The notes beneath the pieces are model-generated. The model had not been told where the DNA came from and made no database searches. It saw nothing but the letters and a program-made list of their open reading frames with translations. From NCBI GenBank assembly GCA_022451965.1, contig JAKUNJ010000003.1, positions 164,570 to 202,766 of the forward strand: a stretch of 38,197 bases of DNA, read 5' to 3'. This document shows positions 16,353-22,893 of this stretch, in pieces. The translations under genes and the position numbers were made by a program. The DNA comes from Dehalococcoidia bacterium (GTDB lineage Bacteria > Chloroflexota > Dehalococcoidia > Lucifugimonadales > Lucifugimonadaceae). Each line of letters starts with the position of its first letter. The first letter of the stretch is position 1.

Positions 16353-16842
16353 TAATTACAAAATACCATCATTTGAAAATGAAAAGTTAGAAAAAACTAT
16401 TATCTCTAATTCAATAGAAGATACAAAAGAATTAGGTTTATCTATTGGAAAAATAATTGATATTGGAGACTCTATACTTTTATCAGGGGATTTAGGTGCT
16501 GGTAAAACTGAATTGGTAAGATCCATTGTAGAAGGTTCAGGTAATGATAGCTTTGTGAGAAGTCCTACATTTGTATTAATTAACAACTATTCTGGAGAGA
16601 AAAATATCACTCACTGCGATTTCTATAGAATAGATCTAGAAGATCAGGTAGAAGAAATTGGCATAGAAGAGTATTACGAAAATAGCACTGTAATCATCGA
16701 ATGGGCAGAAAAAATTATAAATAATACAAAAGAAGATTCAATTTTAATAAAAATTCATTTTACAGAAATAGATAACCAAAGAAAATTTATGTTATATTCT
16801 ACTGGTTACTATTCTAAAAAATTTATAGAAAAAATAAAATGA
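16342..16842 (+). CDS. tsaE: tRNA t6A synthesis ATPase TsaE
   Basis: 166 residues. The Walker A motif GDLGAGKT is at about 49-56, followed by SPTFVLINNY, HCDFYRIDLEDQVEEIGIEE and VIIEWAEKI, all typical of TsaE. The protein supports the TsaBD complex that attaches threonylcarbamoyl to A37 of ANN-reading tRNAs. I chose TTG at 16342 because AAAGG lies 11 bases upstream; TTG at 16333 is only 2 bases from it. The gene overlaps thiL by 11 bases and tsaB by 4 (ATGA). tsaC and tsaD are not in the window. Confidence 0.93.
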   Translation: MENNNYKIPSFENEKLEKTIISNSIEDTKELGLSIGKIIDIGDSILLSGDLGAGKTELVRSIVEGSGNDSFVRSPTFVLINNYSGEKNITHCDFYRIDLEDQVEEIGIEEYYENSTVIIEWAEKIINNTKEDSILIKIHFTEIDNQRKFMLYSTGYYSKKFIEKIK

Positions 16843-17459
16843 ACCATTTATTTATTGATACCTCCAACTCATATTGTTCAATCAATCTATGTATTAAGGA
16901 TGATTTAGTTTTTACTAAATTTTGGGAAAGTAATAATAATCATTCTGAAGAACTTTATGCAAATTTTATAAAAGTTACTAAATACTTATCTCAAGTTGAT
17001 TATGTAGGGGTATTAACAGGTCCAGGAGGATTTAATTCCATAAGAATAGGCATTTCATTTGCTATGTCTATAATTTTATCTAAGAACATTAAGATTTTAG
17101 GAATTCCTACTCATTTGGTTCAAGCAATTGAGCATATTGAATCTAAAAAAAATATAACTTCGGTAATAAACTGTGGAAAAAACTTAACAAGTTGGGCAAA
17201 ATTTAAAAATGGTGAAATAGAACCTGAAATGATAGGAATAGAAAAAGTAAATTCTTTCGAAGGTAACCAATTTTGTGGAGAGACAAAAAGTATCACGGAA
17301 AACCCAAAAAATTATAAAAAAATTCTTAAGACTGCAGAGATGATAATAGAAAAAAATGGTTTTAATAAACCTGATGAGATTCTTCCTATTTATTCAAAAA
17401 AACCATCTATTAGTAAACCTAAAGAAGCATATAGAATTTTTGAAGAAAAAGGAGAATAA
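16839..17459 (+). CDS. tsaB: tRNA t6A synthesis protein TsaB
   Basis: 206 residues. The ASKHA-type N-terminus LFIDTSNSYCSINL and the central VGVLTGPGGFNSIRIGISFA identify TsaB, the scaffold that pairs with TsaD. After about residue 100 the sequence diverges from the classic enzymes, as is common in this family, and the C-terminal half is short. The ATG overlaps the tsaE stop (ATGA), so the two are coupled. The gene ends one base before the TTG start of ndk; its last codons (GAAAAAGGAGAA) contain the ndk ribosome binding site. Confidence 0.92.
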   Translation: MNHLFIDTSNSYCSINLCIKDDLVFTKFWESNNNHSEELYANFIKVTKYLSQVDYVGVLTGPGGFNSIRIGISFAMSIILSKNIKILGIPTHLVQAIEHIESKKNITSVINCGKNLTSWAKFKNGEIEPEMIGIEKVNSFEGNQFCGETKSITENPKNYKKILKTAEMIIEKNGFNKPDEILPIYSKKPSISKPKEAYRIFEEKGE

Positions 17460-17460
17460 A

Positions 17461-17913
17461 TTGGAAAGAACATTAATTCTGGTAAAACCAGATGGAGTAC
17501 AAAGATCTTTATCGGGAGAAATAATATCAAGATTAGAAAGATCTGGATTAAAGATAACGGGTATGAAACTTTTGCATGTTAATGAAGATTTAGCTAAAAA
17601 ACATTATGCTGAGCATGAAGATAAACCATTCTTTGGTGATTTAGTAGAATATATTTGCTCTGCTCCAATAATTGCCTTAGCATTTTCAGGACCTAATGCT
17701 GTTGAAAAATCAAGAAAATTAATTGGAAAAACTAATCCTCTTGAATCCGAACCAGGAACTATTAGAGGTGATTTTGGTTTAGAGATTTCTAGAAATTTAA
17801 TTCATGGTTCTGCATCGATTGAAGATGCTAAAAGAGAAGTTTCAATTTTCTTTAATGATTCAGAAATAATTGATTACGAAAAGTCATCGGATAGCTGGAT
17901 TTTAGAATTATAA
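17461..17913 (+). CDS. ndk: Nucleoside diphosphate kinase
   Basis: 150 residues from the TTG at 17461, the family's usual length. AAAGGAG lies just upstream inside the end of tsaB and decides this start. Motifs are ERTLILVKPDGVQR at 2-15, the Kpn-type loop, GDFG at 103-106 and the active-site His115 in RNLIHGSAS. The enzyme balances nucleoside triphosphate pools through a phosphohistidine intermediate. The C-terminus (SDSWILEL) is slightly longer than in E. coli. Its stop and that of rsfS on the other strand share the palindrome TTATAA. Confidence 0.96.
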   Translation: MERTLILVKPDGVQRSLSGEIISRLERSGLKITGMKLLHVNEDLAKKHYAEHEDKPFFGDLVEYICSAPIIALAFSGPNAVEKSRKLIGKTNPLESEPGTIRGDFGLEISRNLIHGSASIEDAKREVSIFFNDSEIIDYEKSSDSWILEL

Positions 17914-18261
17914 AATATTTAATATCTCATAAGAATCTGACCAAAGACCTTCAAGATCATAGTTATTTCTTTGATCTTCAAGAAATAAATGTATAACCAA
18001 ACCAGGATAATCAAGTAAAACCCAACCACCATTTGAAAGACCTTCTTTGTGATTGATTTTTATTTTAAGATCTTTTAAATGTTTAGTAATCGTGTTACCC
18101 GATGATTCGAGATGTTGACTGGTCAAACCTGTAGCAATAATAAAATAATTAAAATATTCAGATTGCTTAGAGACATCAAGAACAATTATATTTGAAAGAA
18201 GATTATCACTCATAACTTCAGCAGTTTGAACTACCACTTTAGAAAATTCTTTCGTGTTTAT
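17908..18261 (-). CDS. rsfS: Ribosomal silencing factor RsfS, possible ATA start
   Basis: The core NIIVLDVSKQSEYFNYFIIA, TGLTSQHLESS, GGWVLLDYPGLVIHLF and YDLEGLW identify RsfS, which binds ribosomal protein uL14 and blocks subunit joining when nutrients are low. GTG at 18237 gives 109 residues. The frame is open further upstream, and TKEFSKVVVQTAEVM matches the family's N-terminal helix. An ATA at 18261 lies 7 bases after AAAGGA (ATT at 18264 is 4 bases away), giving 117 residues. I prefer ATA because of the ribosome binding site, but the GTG cannot be excluded. The gene converges with ndk, with six bases of overlap, and is divergent from mnmA. Confidence 0.9.
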   Translation of the reverse strand: MNTKEFSKVVVQTAEVMSDNLLSNIIVLDVSKQSEYFNYFIIATGLTSQHLESSGNTITKHLKDLKIKINHKEGLSNGGWVLLDYPGLVIHLFLEDQRNNYDLEGLWSDSYEILNIL

Positions 18262-18274
18262 AATAAGATCCTTT
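18259..18274 (-). promoter_or_regulatory. Ribosome binding site and possible ATA/ATT start of rsfS
   Basis: On the minus strand AAAGGA (18274-18269) precedes in-frame ATT (18264) by 4 bases and in-frame ATA (18261) by 7 bases. The next canonical codon is GTG at 18237, 31 bases from this site and without a good ribosome binding site of its own. Confidence 0.45.
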
Positions 18275-18282
18275 GATATAAT
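18274..18282 (+). promoter_or_regulatory. mnmA: Possible extended -10 promoter for mnmA
   Basis: TGATATAAT, an extended -10 with a perfect TATAAT, lies about 50 bases before the mnmA ATG. No convincing -35 was seen. It overlaps the rsfS ribosome binding site on the other strand. Confidence 0.4.
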
Positions 18283-18297
18283 TTGCTTGTTGTAATA

Positions 18298-18303
18298 ATT
18301 ATA
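18298..18303 (-). promoter_or_regulatory. rsfS: Possible -10 element for rsfS
   Basis: TATAAT on the minus strand, about 37 bases before the proposed ATA start. Transcription would begin near 18291 and leave a short leader that includes the AAAGGA. The -35 region is an A/T run and is not convincing. Confidence 0.35.
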
Positions 18304-18333
18304 TTTTAGTTTAAATTAAAAAAAAAAATATAT

Positions 18334-19443
18334 ATGAAAAATATAAAAAATAGAGTTTTAGTTGCTATGTCTGGTGGAGTCGATTCTTCAGTTGCAGCAG
18401 TTTTGCTTCACGAACAAGGATACGAAGTCATTGGAATAACTATGAGATTATTTGATAATCCATTCAAAAACTCTAATGTCTTAAATAAATCCTGCTGCTC
18501 ACTTGATGACGTAAATGATGCTAGAAAAACATGTAGTGTTATTGGAGCTAGACACTATTACATTAATATGGTGGATCAGTTTAAAGATAAGGTAATGAAT
18601 AAATTTATAGGAGAATATCAAAAAGGCAGAACTCCTCATCCCTGTTTATCATGTAATCATAGTTTAAAATTTGACTCCTTATTTAGAAAAGCTGATGAAC
18701 TTGGGTGTAAGTTTATAGCAACAGGTCATCATGCAAAAATTAAACTAATAAATAATGAATATAAAGTAGAAAAAGCTAAAGATCACGGCAAAGATCAATC
18801 ATATGTACTTTTTACCTTGAATCAAGAAAAACTAAAAAGACTTCAATTCCCAGTTGGTCATTACTCTAAAGAAGAAATTAGAAATATTGCAAAAAAATAT
18901 GAACTTTCTCATGCTGATAAGCCTGATTCACAAGATATTTGCTTTATTCCTAAAGGAAATTATAGAGATTTTTTAAAAGGTAAAGTAAAACCTATCAAAG
19001 GTTCCCTAATTGATGAAAGTGGTAATAAACTCAAGGAGCATGAAGGAATACATAATTTCACAATCGGGCAAAGAAAAGGTATCGAGATAGGCGGGCTCAA
19101 TAAAAAAGTATATGTAAAGGAAATAAATAATAAATCAGGTGATGTTACTATTTCTGAAAATGAAAGTTTATTTGAAAAGAGTTTGATAGCAGACCAAGTA
19201 AACTGGGCAAATGGATTCACTCCTGAGAACAACTTAAAAGTCAAAGCCAAAATAAGATATAACGCTATTGAAAAAGAGGCTATATTAAATCTTATTGATG
19301 AAGATCAAATTTCTATAACCTTTTACGACCCCGTAAGAGCTATTACTCCTGGACAACCAGTCGTTTTATATAAAGAAGACTCAGTTTTAGGTGGAGGAAT
19401 AATCAAAGAGACAGTCTCAATCAAAGAAAAATCAAATGTCTAA
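18334..19443 (+). CDS. mnmA: tRNA-specific 2-thiouridylase
   Basis: 369 residues. The PP-loop SGGVDSS is at 13-19, the catalytic nucleophile is Cys104 in PHPCLSCN, and the second catalytic cysteine is Cys203 in DSQDICFI. The C-terminal region contains the HNFTIGQRKGIEIG motif and ends in a beta-barrel domain. The enzyme places sulfur on U34 of Lys, Glu and Gln tRNAs and needs persulfide sulfur from a cysteine desulfurase; one is encoded at 28660-29829. It is first in the run mnmA-rnhB-thiE and overlaps rnhB by 8 bases. The ATG follows an A-rich leader without a clear ribosome binding site. Confidence 0.96.
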   Translation: MKNIKNRVLVAMSGGVDSSVAAVLLHEQGYEVIGITMRLFDNPFKNSNVLNKSCCSLDDVNDARKTCSVIGARHYYINMVDQFKDKVMNKFIGEYQKGRTPHPCLSCNHSLKFDSLFRKADELGCKFIATGHHAKIKLINNEYKVEKAKDHGKDQSYVLFTLNQEKLKRLQFPVGHYSKEEIRNIAKKYELSHADKPDSQDICFIPKGNYRDFLKGKVKPIKGSLIDESGNKLKEHEGIHNFTIGQRKGIEIGGLNKKVYVKEINNKSGDVTISENESLFEKSLIADQVNWANGFTPENNLKVKAKIRYNAIEKEAILNLIDEDQISITFYDPVRAITPGQPVVLYKEDSVLGGGIIKETVSIKEKSNV

Positions 19444-20062
19444 TTTAGATTTTGAAGCGGATCTTTGGAATAAAAATTATAATTACATTTGCGGTATTGA
19501 TGAGGTAGGTAGAGGTTGCTTGGCAGGTCCTGTTTATTCTGGAGCTGTAATTTTGGATAAAAATAAAAGTTTTGAGGATCCTTTTTTCGAAAAAATCAAT
19601 GACTCTAAAAAAGTTTCTACAAAAGTTAGAGAAAATCTTGTTGATTATATAAAAGAAATTTCTATATCCACTGCTATAGGTCTTTGCACTGCTGAAGAAA
19701 TAGATGAGATAGGTATTCAAAATTCGGTTAAATTATCAATGAAGAGAGCTTTAAATAATCTAAGTATAAAACCAGATTATTTATTAATTGATAGTTTATC
19801 TATAGATTCTAAGATTCCACAAAAAAATATTATTAAAGGTGACCAAGCCTCTAAATCAATATCTTCAGCGTCAATAATAGCAAAGGTGAGTAGAGACAAT
19901 TATATGATTGATGAACTTTCAAATGTATATCCTAATTATTCATTTGAAAAAAATAAAGGTTATGGCACAAAAGTTCATATGGAGGCTATAAAGAATTATG
20001 GAATCACAAATGTACATAGAAAATCTTTTGAACCAATAAAAAGTATGATCTCGGAGAATTAA
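19436..20062 (+). CDS. rnhB: Ribonuclease HII
   Basis: 208 residues. The motif GIDEVGRGCLAGPV provides catalytic Asp22 and Glu23; Asp119 (LLIDS) and Asp136 (KGDQ) complete the four-carboxylate site, followed by SASIIAKVSRD. The enzyme removes ribonucleotides from DNA and RNA-DNA hybrids. The start overlaps the mnmA end by 8 bases. The stop is directly adjacent to the thiE ATG, and the end of the gene (TCGGAGAAT) supplies thiE's ribosome binding site. Confidence 0.95.
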   Translation: MSNLDFEADLWNKNYNYICGIDEVGRGCLAGPVYSGAVILDKNKSFEDPFFEKINDSKKVSTKVRENLVDYIKEISISTAIGLCTAEEIDEIGIQNSVKLSMKRALNNLSIKPDYLLIDSLSIDSKIPQKNIIKGDQASKSISSASIIAKVSRDNYMIDELSNVYPNYSFEKNKGYGTKVHMEAIKNYGITNVHRKSFEPIKSMISEN

Positions 20063-20683
20063 ATGAAAAGTATTGAAGGTATATATGTAATTATTGATCC
20101 TGAATTCATCAATAATGAAGATCCAATAGAGATGACTAAAAAAGTCTTAGCAGGAGGAGCAAAGGTAATTCAGCTAAGAAATAAAATCGCATCAACTCTA
20201 GAAACAATTAAATGGGGTATAGAAATATCAAATTTATGTAATGAATACGAGGCTATTTCAATCATTAATGACAGAGTAGATATAGCATGCATATCTAATT
20301 CAGATGGAGTCCATTTAGGCCAAAAAGATATACATCCTGACCTAGTAAAACAAATTACTCATAAAAACCTTCAAATTGGTACTTCGAATGCAATAATTTC
20401 TGAAGTAGAAGAATCTGAAAAAAATAGTTCTACTTATATAGCTATTGGAAGTATTTTTCCAACAACAACTAAGTCCGATACAAGACCTGCTAGTCTACAA
20501 TTATTGGTTGATGCAAAAAAAGTGTGTAAGAAACCTATTGTAGCTATTGGAGGAATAAATCAACAAAATATAGAGAGTACTATTGAGACTGGCGTGGACT
20601 CTGTTTGCATTGCAACTGCAATAACTTTATCTAAAGATCCTGAAAAAACGACTAAATCATTATCTAAATACTTTGATATTTAA
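20063..20683 (+). CDS. thiE: Thiamine-phosphate synthase
   Basis: 206 residues. The TIM-barrel motifs are GAKVIQLRNK near 33-42, INDRVDIA, DGVHLGQKD, AIGSIFPTTTKSD and PIVAIGGI. It joins the hydroxymethylpyrimidine and thiazole phosphates into thiamine phosphate, which ThiL (15393-16352) then phosphorylates. It starts at the base after the rnhB stop, with GGAG 7 bases upstream. No thiC, thiG or thiD is in the window and no TPP riboswitch is visible before the operon. Confidence 0.94.
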   Translation: MKSIEGIYVIIDPEFINNEDPIEMTKKVLAGGAKVIQLRNKIASTLETIKWGIEISNLCNEYEAISIINDRVDIACISNSDGVHLGQKDIHPDLVKQITHKNLQIGTSNAIISEVEESEKNSSTYIAIGSIFPTTTKSDTRPASLQLLVDAKKVCKKPIVAIGGINQQNIESTIETGVDSVCIATAITLSKDPEKTTKSLSKYFDI

Positions 20684-20724
20684 TAGGGAAATTATATATT
20701 AGAACAGTATTAAATTTTTCACTC

Positions 20725-20730
20725 GGAGGG
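20725..20730 (+). promoter_or_regulatory. hppA: Strong ribosome binding site of hppA
   Basis: GGAGGG lies 7 bases before the ATG at 20738. It is the strongest Shine-Dalgarno sequence noticed in the window and suggests high expression of the pyrophosphatase. Confidence 0.75.
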
Positions 20731-20737
20731 AAAAAAT

Positions 20738-22801
20738 ATGTCTGAAATTTTATATGGTGTTATTGCAGCAGTAGTTTCTTTGCTCACAGCAGGAATTTTA
20801 TTTTTGAGAGTTCAAAGAATTAATGTTGTTAATGAGGATGTTAAGAATATAGGAGATCTTATCAAGGAAGGTGCAATGGCTTTCTTGAAAAGAGAATATA
20901 CTGTTCTATCTATGTTTGTTATAGCAGTATTTGTAATATTAGTTGTGTTTATAGATTTAGATATATTTGGAATAATTGGTACAAGCCAAGGTAATATAAA
21001 TATGTCGATTTCTTACCTAATTGGTGCTGCTGGGTCTGCTTTGGCAGGATACTTTGGAATGGCTGCTGCTGTAAGAGGAAACTCTAGAACTACGGAAGCT
21101 TCCCAAAAAAGCCTAAATAATGGATTAAGAGTTGCCTTTAGTACAGGTGCAGTTCCTGGATTTGCAGTTGTTGGTATAGGTCTTCTTGGAGTATCAGTTT
21201 TATATTTAGTTTTTGAAAGTGCTACAGTAATAGCTGGTTTTGGTTTTGGAGCTAGCTCTGTTGGCTTATTTGCCAGAGTGGCTGGGGGTGTATATACAAA
21301 AGCTGCTGATGTTGGAGCTGATCTTGTTGGAAAAGTAGAAGCCGGCCTTCCTGAGGATGATCCTAGAAATCCAGCTACAATCGCTGATAATGTAGGTGAT
21401 ATGGTTGGAGATACTGCTGGTATGAGTGCTGATCTTTTTGAATCCTATGCAGGATCTCTTATTGCTACAATCGCTCTTGCGGTCGCTGCTACAAAAAGCA
21501 TAAGTAGTGATTTGGTGATCCTTCCAATTATAGTTTCAAGTATTGGAGTAATTGCATCAATAATAGGAACATTCCTGGTTAGAACAAAAGAAGGTGCTTC
21601 AATGAATAATCTTCTATGGAGTTTCAGAATTGGAATTTTTGGAGCAACTATATTAGGTTTAATTGGTGCTGGAGTTTATATAAGCGCTAAAGGAATGGAT
21701 TTTAATCTTCTATGGGTGATATTGTTCGGTAATCTACTTGGAATAATTGTAGGGACAGCAACAGAATATTTTACTTCATATGAATATAAGCCTGTTAAAT
21801 GGATGGCATCACAATCAGAAACAGGTGCCGCCTCTGTAATCATTGCTGGTATTGCTGTTGGATTATATTCAACCGTTATACCTGCCATAACAATTGCTGC
21901 AGGAATATTAATTTCTTTCACTCTTGCAGGTGGTACAGTAGACGATCCTATAATGGGACTTTATGGTATTGCATTAGCTTCAGTAGGAATGCTTAGCACA
22001 CTTGCTATAACATTGAGTACTGATAGTTTTGGACCTGTGAGTGATAATGCTGGTGGTATTGCAGAACAAGCTGGTTTAGACCCTCAAGTAAGGGAAAGAA
22101 CCGATGCTTTAGATAGTTTAGGTAACACTACTGCTGCTACTGGAAAAGGTATATCAGTTACTAGTGCTGTCCTAACTTCACTTGCTCTTCTAGCTACATA
22201 TGCAACAGTTGCTGGTATTGATTCATTGAATTTACTAAATCCAAAAATTTTAGTTGGAGCTATTATAGGTGGTTTATTGCCATTTATTTTTGCTGGATTA
22301 ACTATGGCTGCAGTAGGTAGAGCTGCTGGAGCAATGATAGAAGAAGTTAGACGTCAATTTAGAGAAATCAAAGGACTTAAAGAAGGTAAAAAAGGTGTAA
22401 AACCTGATGTAGCAAAGGCTGTTGAAATTTCAACCAATGGTGCATTAAAAGAAATGATAGTTCCGGGAACATTAGCAATACTTGCTCCAATCGCTGTAGG
22501 AATTATTCCATTCCTTGGGCCTGAAGCTTTAGGAAGTATGCTTGCAGGATCTATTATTTCTGGATTTTTACTTGCTATTTTTCTAAATAACTTTGGTGGT
22601 GCTGCTGACAACGCAAAAAAATATATCGAGTTAGGTAACCATGGTGGTAAAGGATCTGATGCTCATGAAGCAGGTGTCATAGGAGACACTGTCGGAGATC
22701 CAACTAAAGATACTAGTGGGCCAGCTCTTAACATTTTGTTAAAGCTAATGGCGATGGTATCAATAGTTTTTGGTCCTCTATTTTTAGGGATAGGTGGATA
22801 G
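20738..22801 (+). CDS. hppA: Membrane-bound ion-translocating pyrophosphatase
   Basis: 687 residues with about 16 hydrophobic helices. The pyrophosphate-binding motif DVGADLVGKVE is at about 191-201, followed by EDDPRNPATIADNVGD and DLFESYAGS. The second acidic cluster near the C-terminus includes NNFGGAADNAKKYIE and GDTVGDPTKDTSGP. GNTTAATGKG at 462-471 has the alanine pattern of potassium-dependent enzymes rather than the lysine of potassium-independent ones. It couples pyrophosphate hydrolysis to export of protons or sodium; which ion cannot be decided from the motifs I checked. The strong ribosome binding site suggests high expression. A 12-bp inverted repeat lies 24 bases after the stop. 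Confidence 0.96.
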   Translation: MSEILYGVIAAVVSLLTAGILFLRVQRINVVNEDVKNIGDLIKEGAMAFLKREYTVLSMFVIAVFVILVVFIDLDIFGIIGTSQGNINMSISYLIGAAGSALAGYFGMAAAVRGNSRTTEASQKSLNNGLRVAFSTGAVPGFAVVGIGLLGVSVLYLVFESATVIAGFGFGASSVGLFARVAGGVYTKAADVGADLVGKVEAGLPEDDPRNPATIADNVGDMVGDTAGMSADLFESYAGSLIATIALAVAATKSISSDLVILPIIVSSIGVIASIIGTFLVRTKEGASMNNLLWSFRIGIFGATILGLIGAGVYISAKGMDFNLLWVILFGNLLGIIVGTATEYFTSYEYKPVKWMASQSETGAASVIIAGIAVGLYSTVIPAITIAAGILISFTLAGGTVDDPIMGLYGIALASVGMLSTLAITLSTDSFGPVSDNAGGIAEQAGLDPQVRERTDALDSLGNTTAATGKGISVTSAVLTSLALLATYATVAGIDSLNLLNPKILVGAIIGGLLPFIFAGLTMAAVGRAAGAMIEEVRRQFREIKGLKEGKKGVKPDVAKAVEISTNGALKEMIVPGTLAILAPIAVGIIPFLGPEALGSMLAGSIISGFLLAIFLNNFGGAADNAKKYIELGNHGGKGSDAHEAGVIGDTVGDPTKDTSGPALNILLKLMAMVSIVFGPLFLGIGG

Positions 22802-22825
22802 ATTATTTTCATAGAATATTGGATA

Positions 22826-22862
22826 AATCTCTTCAGATAATATAGTATTTTCTGAAGAGATT
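22826..22862 (+). other. Perfect 12-bp inverted repeat between hppA and the deacylase gene
   Basis: AATCTCTTCAGA (22826-22837) and TCTGAAGAGATT (22851-22862) are exact reverse complements around a 13-base A/T-rich loop. There is no T-run after the stem, so it is not a classical Rho-independent terminator. It may protect the hppA mRNA end, partly stop transcription, or affect the deacylase ribosome binding site that begins 16 bases later. Confidence 0.6.
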
Positions 22863-22878
22863 AAATCTATATATCTTT

Positions 22879-22893
22879 GGAGAGAATAATATA
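22879..22893 (+). promoter_or_regulatory. Ribosome binding site and probable ATA start of the deacylase gene
   Basis: GGAGAG (22879-22884) is followed by six bases and then ATA at 22891-22893. The codons after it read LDILIKNGSV, which aligns with the normal N-terminus of this amidohydrolase family. No ATG, GTG or TTG occurs in frame until 23161. Confidence 0.7.

Noticed and set aside
17356-17460. Upstream ATG start for ndk
   Set aside because: It would run through the end of tsaB in another frame and add 35 non-homologous residues; TTG 17461 has a strong ribosome binding site and gives the family length.
18960-19250. Minus-strand open frame inside mnmA
   Set aside because: Shadow of a conserved gene on the other strand; low-complexity product.
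22354-22611. Minus-strand open frame inside hppA
   Set aside because: It lies fully within a clearly coding, conserved gene and has no recognisable domain.
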